Of a stretch of 64,000 bases of DNA, positions 56,691 through 64,000 are shown one piece after another. The notes under the pieces are model-generated. The model worked only from the letters and a program-made list of their open reading frames with translations. It had not been told where the DNA came from and searched no databases. This DNA is from Vandiemenella viatica (Eukaryota > Arthropoda > Insecta > Orthoptera > Morabidae): positions 268,709,930-268,773,929 of the forward strand of contig JARYHS010008074.1 in assembly GCA_031002005.1 (NCBI GenBank). The letters are read 5' to 3'. Numbering within the stretch: position 1 is the first letter of the stretch; every line of letters begins with the position of its first letter. Made by a program: the position numbers and the translations under genes.

Positions 56691-57659
56691 CCTATTTGTG
56701 ACCACATCCCACAGTCCTAGAAAAAGTGTTATTTATTTTATATGGAAACTGGTTTGGAATTCTATAGTAGAGACCAACATATTTTTTGCATAAATGTATT
56801 GTGAATAATTTCTTTCTTTTATGAATGCCGTGAAATTATTCCCACGAACATACTAGGATAGGACCAAAGGGATGGATAAGATTAGGAAAGTAAGTTGCTA
56901 TACCAGTGGCTATATGAAATCTTTCTTCCCTCATATCTTTAGGGATTGGGATGCACAGAACAAATATTAGTTTTGATACTTAGCTCCCTCTGCCACCTAC
57001 AGCTTTCTGTGTAGTACAGAGAACAGTTTAGGTGAATAATTAGTCCATTCACTGTTCACTTGATTTAGGGGCTTTATTCCTTCTATATGTTGGAAAAAGA
57101 ATCCACAGTTTTAGATGGTCAACTTTTGAGCAGTGTTAGATATTGGATGGAAGCTGCCACCTAAAATCAGGTGCAATGGCACAGTTACTTGTTTATTTTG
57201 GGAAAGGTCCATTTTTAATGCTATGCATAATTCAATCTAAAAAAGAAAGTTATCACATTTCTGTAACATTTTGACTGAAAGTTTGATTTTTACAGTATTT
57301 TTAGACAGCTGATGCTTATTATCAGTCCTTTTGTGTATTTAAAATTATGTATTCCTTTTCCTTTCTTCCTTTTTTTAAAATGCTATACTATTGGTATCTG
57401 TACCTGGTTTCTTAAAAAGAGCAAGTATTATTTTTTGCTATTAGAAACAAGACTTTTAATGAATGTGTCATTCTAATAAATTTACTGACACAAATGTGGG
57501 TAATCATTTTAATGAGATTAATTTTTCAAAGGTCTTATTGCATTCCAACTCAACAATTAAATATGATTTTAAAACTAATTTAAAGAATAATGTTTTAGAA
57601 TATGTACCTCATTAAAATTATATTGTTCATTTCTTTATTATTTTCACTTTTGTCCACAG
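56691..57659. other. Intron sequence before the last visible exon
   Basis: AT-rich. Nothing recognised except the pyrimidine tract of the splice acceptor at 57,640-57,659. Confidence 0.5.
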
Positions 57660-57800
57660 TACCAGAATGCTGGTGTTATAGAAACAGAAGCTTGTTTCAA
57701 GGCCGCCAGGGTGGCAGTTGAACAGGGTTATTCTCTTCAAGCTGCATCATTTCTACAAAATGTTGTTTTTATTAACCTGCCATTGAATGAACAGGAAAAG
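57660..57800 (+). CDS. TRAPPC9: TRAPPC9 internal exon (last visible)
   Basis: The acceptor is a long pyrimidine tract ending gtccacag and the donor is AAAAG|gtaatt. It has 47 codons, phase 0 at both ends. Residues YQNAGVIETEACFKAARV and ASFLQNVVFINLPLNEQEK match the family helical repeats directly after the Y-S-K motif that ends the previous exon, so no exon is missing between them. I found no further TRAPPC9 exon in the 6.2 kb to the end of the window. The four visible exons total 920 coding bases, roughly a quarter of the usual protein of about 1,100-1,250 residues. Confidence 0.93.
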
Positions 57801-58079
57801 GTAATTATTATGTCATTGAGTCCTTAGTTTTTTAGTAACTATTTTAATGGGTAAATGATAATTAGGTAAAGTGACCTCTTCTTTGTAAATTTGGAGATAA
57901 TATTAAGGAATTATTGTGCTTGATTTCTGTAGAGTACCTGGATAACTGTGCTAAGCTTGGCATCTTTTGATTTTTGTTCAATATGCAAGATTTCATCAAA
58001 ATTGTTATAGATATTTGTGAGAAATTAATTTTACCTAAAGTGTAACATGGAATCCAAATTGCGGAAGCATTCTGGGGTA

Positions 58080-58222
58080 CTTCACATTACACAGTAAACA
58101 GTTCCAGAGGTGAAGGTTGGGTTAAGGGCTTATGAAAATCACCACTGAGACAGAAATTTGACCTGGGGACCTTTCATTCTCAAGTCAGATTCCTTAATCA
58201 CTGAACCACCACGCCACTGTAG
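58080..58222 (-). repeat. Second-type tRNA-derived SINE, minus strand
   Basis: Minus strand: ACAGTGGCGTGGTGGTTCAG (A-box region, 58,220 downward), ATTAAGGAATCTGACTTGAG, then a box-B-like AGGTCAAATTTC. Related in type to the head at 51.2 kb, not to the main SINE. Confidence 0.65.
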
Positions 58223-59320
58223 ACATTATCTATTATATATTATGTATTTCATACCTACCTACTTAGGAACTGCATTCAGTTAAATATAAAATTCTTAAAT
58301 GCACATAGTTAAAGACTTTATTTTTTGTAATCGGCTATATTATGGTTTTTATTAATTTTCACTTTGGTTATCATTAGATATAAGTTTTTTAATTTAACCT
58401 AATATGGCCCTCCATACAATTTTGTGGGTATGTCGAGGATTTTCCTTTGGGAGGAGTATGTAACAACCAAACGTTGCTTGGGGTTACGCAACATTAACAT
58501 TAACTTGATCGTGTTGCCTGTATAACAGATACCCTTTCTAGAAGATGCAATTGTCTTTTAAACCGGCAGCGAAGCTATTAGTTTGCCCTGTAATAGCTAA
58601 CAGGTCATGTGTAAATGAAAGAAAGTCACCGTAGATACTAATTTAAATATATTCTGAAAGTTTGCTGGAGTTAACACTGGTATCAGATTATACTTGTTGA
58701 AAATATTTAAGGCAATATCGAACTCTGAAATCACAAATGAAGATGCAGTTTATCCTCCAAGGCACAACACAGTATGGAAGCATTCACTCTGGCAAATGTA
58801 CTTGTATTTGCACCCCCAAGTTCAAAGTGAGCTTAGTGATAGTTTTAACCACTACTACCAGTAACTCCTTAAACCACTGTAAAAAATTCATTCATTGAGT
58901 TTAACTTAAATTTTCCTTAAAGGGAATGAGAAAGTCCACGAATTTGTTCCGAGGTGAGATAGTCAAACTTTCAGTAGTTACATTTTGAATTTTACCTCAC
59001 AGCGCGATGTGTACTGCTACTTCAAAACTGTCTCCGCTAGACTGCCTCTCAAGACTACTCCCAAAACTATTCCAGACTGCTTGCACTAGTCAGCTTTTTA
59101 TAACCTTGGCTCATCTTTCGCTGATTGCCAAGGAACAATGGTAAATTCCCGCGGGGAAACATTATTCTTTAGTGGATTAGCAAAGTCCCCCATTCGTGTG
59201 GAATACTAATTTGACTCGGATTTTTTCAAAATTTTAAGATGTCATAGTTTAATTTATTCCCAATCTTTTTGGTCATGACATATTTTCTCGTAATTATCCT
59301 TGTTTAAGAGCTATAAATTT
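58223..59320. other. Unclassified, possible LTR-like sequence
   Basis: From about 58,450 (TGTAACAACCAAACG) the GC content rises locally, but I could not find a second LTR or target duplication. Confidence 0.3.
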
Positions 59321-59321
59321 C

Positions 59322-59565
59322 ACCGAGCATGGTGAGTGAATGGTTAACGTCCCGGCCTCGCATTCGGGAGGACGGGGGTTCAAATCCCTTTCCGGGCATC
59401 CAGATTTTGGTTTTCCATGGTTTCCCCAAATCACTCCAGGCGAATGCCAGGATGCTTCCTTCAGAAAGGCTGTGGTCGAATTCCTTCCCGTTCCTTGTCC
59501 CAATCCCATCCCGCCTCTAATGACCTCGCTGTTGACAAGGCATAAAGCCCAAACAAAAAAAAAAA
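59322..59565 (+). mobile_element. tRNA-derived SINE, full length
   Basis: Head ACCGAGCATGGTGAGTGAAT with A box, GGTTCAAATCC (B box), body CCAGGCGAATGCCAGGATGC, tail GACCTCGCTGTTGACAAGGC and an A-run. Flanks AGCTATAAATTTC and AGCTTTTAATTTC are probably a diverged target duplication. Confidence 0.92.
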
Positions 59566-60249
59566 GCTTTTAATTTCTAAAAGTCACATGTGGTGATGCC
59601 CAGGCTGCCGTAAGTGGGCGTGCACTCCATTGTCGCTGTGATGAAATTTGCAGGATATTATGTAGCGGGTGACCTTTTTTTTTTTACCTCAACTGCTGCC
59701 TCAGGCGGCCTGTGACAATCGGGGTGGCAACAGTGGGGGCAGCAAATAATGTTCAAAGGGGTGGAAAATTCCTAGTTCCCCTACTGGCTGTAGTTATATG
59801 GCTGCGGCATAATCGGTATTGCACACAGGCATTCAAGCAGCTAGCGGAGGGCCTGGTGTTGCCATCACATATTGACACTAAAACTTCGTTTTTGTTTACT
59901 TCAAATTTCGAGCTACCTTTTAACTGTTGTATGATTGTTATTAAATGAATTTTTCTCTCTTATTTAAGCCTACTTTTATCTAAATAGTTCCAATTCTTTA
60001 TTTTTTAAATATCTCCTCAGATAAATTTAAAAAGCATACCAAATACACCTCAACATGATCGTCATTAGTGGAATGAATGCAACAAAATTCATTATGACTG
60101 ACAAACAACCTTATTTGAATCTTATCTGTTTTATGAAAACGGTTTAGAATCAAACTGAGTTCAGGTAGAGGAGCAGTGATTCTGCGCTAATACCCGAGAA
60201 TAGATAAATATAAAAACTGATCTGTGGTAGGCAGGATGAGTAATATATA
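59566..60249. other. Unclassified stretch
   Basis: Contains a moderately GC-rich segment (59,600-59,870) with a T-run. No element ends or coding region recognised. Confidence 0.4.
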
Positions 60250-60415
60250 TATTAACTAAGGAACGGTAAGGAAATATAACCCAACACTTACTGCATATGA
60301 AGGCAGCTGGGAATGATTGACACAAAAAAGAACACAAGAAACGTGTAATATTTCAGCGTATAACTTTATTCTTGCAGAAGTGAGACACTAGGTGGAGACA
60401 GACGAGTACACGGCG
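60250..60415 (-). repeat. Penelope-type terminal repeat relic
   Basis: Border AAGGAACGGTAAGGAAATA and CATATGAAGGCAGCTGGGA. Minus-strand core AAGAATA-AAGTTATACGC-TGAAATATT at about 60,350-60,382. Directly downstream (minus sense) of a GIY-YIG relic. Confidence 0.68.
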
Positions 60416-60483
60416 ACGGCCATCTGGTGATTGTGGGTGCTTTGGGTTCTGTGTGAGTACTGTCTGTTGGTTGCCGTTTATTC

Positions 60484-60850
60484 TTATGGAAGTGGATTTA
60501 TGGTCAAACCTATATATGAAGCCAGGCAGTGGTTCCTTGTTAACTGGTATTTTACATGGGAGGTTTCACATGTGGTGTGTTGTATGATCGGAAAGCTTTC
60601 TCCAGTGACAGGTTTGGTGAAAGTGGTGGTGCGATGGGGCTGACTGTTGGTGTAATAACCTGACAAGATATCCTCTCCAGGTTCCCCGAGAGTAAGGCAA
60701 TAGGCAAGGGTTGTGTGGTTGGATTATTGCCCCAAGTGCACACAACCAGTCCCTCGTTTACAAGAAACAGGTTCTTCACACAGATCAAATTAATCAACCC
60801 TTCTAGTACAGTATATACAGCTTTATGTATATACTTGTATCTGGCAGATC
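60484..60850 (-). pseudogene. Penelope-like GIY-YIG relic, minus strand
   Basis: Minus frame 60,666-60,484 reads FTKPVTGESFPIIQHTTC and YQLTRNHCLASYIGLT, closely matching YSNPVTGESFPVIGHATC and YQLTCIHCTVSCIGLT of the open copy at 46.7-46.9 kb. The upstream minus sequence (60,850-60,670) includes ISCQVI and PLSPN-type linker remnants in other frames. The end of the GIY-YIG domain is missing, replaced by the terminal repeat. A 5'-truncated, broken copy of the same PLE family. Confidence 0.8.
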
Positions 60851-60899
60851 TAGGTACAGTAAAGTGAATTGTAACTGAAATAAGATATGCAGCATAACT

Positions 60900-61419
60900 T
60901 GCTGTCATGTACTATTCTGAAGGCACTAGGAGGTTGAATGCAAAAGCGAGTGGGCATGAACATGGGAGTATTATTCTATCACTTCCCGTGACTCCCCAGG
61001 CATCTGACCATCCCACAATCAATCAGCAGAGTGTTCCCACCTGTCTATGCTCAGCAACTGCAGCGAAGTCAATGGCAGCGGCTTCCTTGCTACTGGCCGG
61101 CTACACCAAGGCTGTCCCTTCGGTACCTGTGGTGGTGGCGGCGGTGGGAGACAGCGCCAGTAGTGGGAGACACCGAATTCAGCTCCCCAATCCCCACCCT
61201 GTCGATTAATGTGGAGGGGATTCTGTGGGCCTATCAAATCGCTCCGTAATACCGATCATCTTCCCTGAATGCAGTCAGGCTAGTGGGGTGAGTCCGCTGC
61301 ATCAGCGTTCTACTTAGAGTCTGATGCCTGGCGACTTGGCAATTTTGTATGACCGCTATTCTACAATCAGCCATTAGGTAATTGTTATGAAACTGTTACA
61401 GTGGCCTGTGGCCACTACA
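60900..61419 (-). repeat. Probable LTR (3' LTR) of env-bearing element
   Basis: GC-richer block starting on the minus strand with TGTAGTGGCCACAGGCCAC directly after a polypurine tract. The lower border is a guess (TGTCATGTACT near 60,903 would give a TG...CA end). Confidence 0.4.
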
Positions 61420-63473
61420 TCTCCACCCTCGCAACAAGGCGTGACATCCAGTCGCACCGATACTTAGTCTAGTTACAAGTGTTATGTACATACAATTTTC
61501 ATTACATCTAATTTCACTACATAACTCATTATAACGCCAACAGCGAAAAGGAAAGAGGAAGATTAAGGTCAGGGATAGATGATGCGTCTGCCTTTGGTAT
61601 TTGTTATGCTGACGAGGTAGACTCCAACCTTGAGTGCTGACGCAGTGAGGCTTCGACCTTACAACGCTGGCGCCGAGACCCTGTGCTCAACCTTTCGTCG
61701 TGTCAGCTCCTTGCTTCTCACTGCCATAGCTAGAACACCGTAGCATTCTACTGCAATACTTAGGATGTGTACTAAGCTAGTATAGGTTGAGGAATCATTA
61801 GGACTGTGGTATTTTAGTTATTGTGTGACTATTGAATCCTTATTGTGTGTGACGGTTTACTGTGTGGTAGAATAGAAGGGATGTCTATTATTAATATGGC
61901 TGCCAGTGGAAGTGATCGCTTCATTGCCTCTCGTGCACAGACCATCCCACGGCTGCTGTCACCCCCTCGGCGTGATTGATGGCTGCTGAAGGTTGAGACT
62001 CCTCGTAACTGCTGTGGTAGCCAGTTCTGATGTGCTCAGTGATGCACGGCCACTCCTCCCCGGTGGCCTGGCTTCTCCGGCGGCGACCTGCATCCTCTGC
62101 TGATATAGTCTGTAACACTGATATAGCCTATAAGTCCAACACACCAGTATACTACTGACCCCAATACTCATGAAGACTCATGGTGTGATGTATCGATTGC
62201 TACAGGCTGCAAACTCTCCAAGACATTGCCGGGTATGAAGACGTTGTTCCAACTGTTGCACACTTCTCCGTATGCTCTTTCTATTACTGAGGTGGCGAAT
62301 TAGCGACTCTGTAGGAATGTCCAAAAACATGTCTGTAAAATTACCTCCCTGTGTAACATTCAGGTTCACCTCGAATGTCATATTGACGTCTCTGTACCTG
62401 AAGCAAGATGTCAATTGCCTTTACCTGTCCGCAGAGAACATTGAGACTTTCCGAATAAGTCCTAACATAGAGCCATCCATGGCTTTCACGCGGTAGATGT
62501 CAGTTTTACAACTTGCCGATGACATGCCTTGGGAAGTTCTTCGACATTCTGTAACAGCTGTGATTCGCATGTACCATGTGTTGTAACATAGCGGTTCATT
62601 AAAAAAAAGAAATAAAATTTCATATTAGAGAAATAAAGGCCATAATATTAGTAAATTAAAAGTTTATGGGGAAAAGAAAAAGAATAGAAGGTTTAATAAA
62701 GATTGTTTGCTCTGATATGTTTAAAAATATAGGATATCTGGAAAAAGAAGAGGTTAGAGAGAGAGAATTGTTGGTAGAGCTGGCGAGTAAGATAGATTAA
62801 TCTAGCAACAGATTAAGTTTTAAAATAATAATAATAGTTGCATAGTGAGAAGTTTGAACATAATATTTGCGGATAGAAAATTTAATAGATCTTGAATAGA
62901 AAAGAACCTGCAAACATTACAGAACAAACTTAATTTAAGATTATTATTGACACGGTCAAAGGTTGTTGATATGAAAGGATTTCTACATAGAGCAAACTAA
63001 AGAAATAAAATTTCAAATAATACAATATAAAATATTAATTCTGTGTATAAAAAATATTTATTTCATACCGCAACAAGCATACTAATGTGACTGTGTGTGT
63101 GTTTGTGCATGTGTAGACATGAGCACAAAGGTCTGTTTGTACAGCAGTGTATTTACTGTAATTTGCTTGCAATCTAATCCCGGTTGATCTGAACATACTG
63201 GTTTCGTAGTTTCATTTATCACAAGATATTCCCAAGAGGGTTGATTATCGATTTCAACAGGTAATGGTGCAATTGAAAGTATTGGTTTTCCGCCAGGGGT
63301 ATATGTGTGATGTAACAAAGACCTGGGCCTGTTAAGAATGCTTCAGTGTCAATAACCCAGAGTAATTGGTAACCCGCTTCTTCTGTTAATGCAATAGGAA
63401 ATTTCTTATTACCTACGTCATCTCTAATTAATTCTAAATAATGCACGATTTGTCCCAGAGATATGTGCTTCAC
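61419..63473 (-). mobile_element. 3' end of an env-bearing LTR retroelement, decayed
   Basis: Minus-strand remnant. Envelope-like frames lie at 63,473-61,959, followed about 530 bp on by a purine tract (GAGGGTGGAGA, 61,430 to 61,420) that immediately precedes TGTAGTGGCC (from 61,419), the expected layout of a polypurine tract and 3' LTR start. The LTR would run downward to about 60,900, but I could not fix its far end. No gag, pol or 5' LTR is in the window. The AT-rich block 63,080-62,420 interrupts the env-like region. Confidence 0.5.
61959..63473 (-). pseudogene. Envelope-like protein relic (broken)
   Basis: Three to four minus-strand frames (63,473-63,219; 63,318-63,082; 62,414-62,178; 62,171-61,959) fit the order of an insect LTR-retroelement envelope (baculovirus F-like type). 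The first two overlap, which shows a frameshift near 63,290, and carry an I-x-P-L-P-type motif and a following E-Y-L-x-I-type motif seen in that family. The third has N-glycosylation-type sites (N-V-T, N-F-T). The last begins with a short hydrophobic segment, possibly the membrane anchor, followed by a Tyr-rich basic stretch. Heavily broken and certainly inactive. The assignment rests on motif memory and is tentative. Confidence 0.45.
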
Positions 63474-64000
63474 TGTTAACTTACTTTATTCGTTCTTCTT
63501 TCGGAACCAGAAATAATTAGCATATACTTTTAATGAAGGAAGGCTCAGTTTACAATAATTCCACTTTAATAACAACTATAACTAAACCAACACCCGTCAT
63601 ACAATTTATATGGGTCGTTGCTTAATACTTCATTTCAGAAAATTACAGGTTCTTTTATTGGCAAGTTGATCATCTCATGAAGCGACGTCTACTCTCATTG
63701 AAGTTTTGAATTCATCTGTCTCTTAAGAATGACCAGCGAATTTTCTAATAGGAATACAAAGCATATTTATTCGATATTCTCCATGGGAATTTTAATCTTT
63801 AATAAACTTTGTTGAGTGTGAGAAATAATTATATCAAGTTATTGCCTTTTTGTATCAATCAGCTCCGTTACACCAGGGAAATTAAATGAGGTTCAATTAT
63901 TTCCCTTTAAACTTTGACCACTGCAGTGATAAGACGCTTGTACTGCTGACTGATTTTGTGGTACATTGTAGTTAACCAAACTTACATTTCTTTCATTGCG
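63474..64000. other. Unclassified window end
   Basis: AT-rich. Possibly further decayed retroelement upstream (minus sense) of the env-like frames. No TRAPPC9 exon seen. Confidence 0.4.

Noticed and set aside
59322..59395. tRNA-like sequence with A and B boxes
   Set aside because: It is the head of a dispersed SINE; the same head recurs with the same non-tRNA body and A-tail.
59322..59565. Possible Arg/Gly-rich small protein frames in SINE copies
   Set aside because: The same frames recur in every SINE copy on the opposite strand and are repeat artefacts.
61031..61249. Overlapping 72-codon plus and minus frames in GC-richer DNA
   Set aside because: They lie in the probable LTR; no domain and the composition explains the open frames.
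1..64000. CRISPR array, rRNA genes, bacterial operons
   Set aside because: No regularly spaced direct repeats, no rRNA signature, and gene structure is intron-based; the direct repeats seen belong to transposons.

Overview
This is a TE-rich, AT-rich eukaryotic intron landscape, almost certainly from an arthropod and most likely an insect with a large genome. No prokaryotic signal (operons, ribosome binding sites, CRISPR) is present. The only host gene I can support is a partial TRAPPC9 (NIBP; brunelleschi in Drosophila) on the + strand. Its four consecutive internal exons lie at 10094-10338, 20105-20505, 47598-47730 and 57660-57800. All have AG/GT borders and intron phases that agree, and they are separated by introns of about 9.8, 27.1 and 9.9 kb. 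Upstream exons (N-terminus) and downstream exons fall outside the window or were not recognised. The gene family match, the SINE type (a tRNA-derived SINE with a conserved body I associate with insect genomes) and the mariner, piggyBac, R1-like and Penelope content suggest an insect, perhaps a polyneopteran. That last step is inference.

Layout. 0-10 kb (upstream of the first visible exon): hAT MITE (436-802), mariner relic (about 1.07-2.11 kb), PIF/Harbinger remnant (2671-4047) with a nested hAT MITE (3201-3451), two adjacent hAT elements (4995-5216, 5241-5866), and a decayed piggyBac with intact TTAA borders (6869-8672). Intron 10.3-20.1 kb: Penelope terminal-repeat relics, a CR1/L2-like LINE split by an R1-like LINE inserted on the minus strand (about 11.3-15.2 kb), palindromic repeats, and an RTE-like LINE relic. 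Intron 20.5-47.6 kb: a Ty3/gypsy element with LTRs (24.4-29.1 kb, minus), a Tc1-type DUF4817 fragment, a Penelope-like element (PLE) interrupted by a mariner and a SINE (32.4-35.2 kb), an RTE-like LINE (37.5-41.8 kb, minus) carrying a hAT insertion that itself carries a SINE, a mariner (41.8-43.1 kb), and a PLE with an open RT/GIY-YIG reading frame between long inverted repeats (45.4-47.5 kb). Intron 47.7-57.7 kb: a GIY-YIG relic, LINE RT relic, SINEs and a mariner with near-perfect inverted repeats (55048-56362). 57.8-64 kb: SINEs, a PLE 3' relic, and the 3' end of an env-bearing LTR element (about 61-63.5 kb, minus).

The most interesting structure not explained by ordinary gene annotation is a set of about fifteen dispersed short modules shared by PLE terminal repeats. 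They hold a core resembling a hammerhead ribozyme (CUGANGA-like box, short stem II, GAAA), usually with the catalytic G8 replaced. A second observation is that all eleven recognisable copies of the main SINE lie in the same orientation as TRAPPC9. No complete new biological system is proven here.
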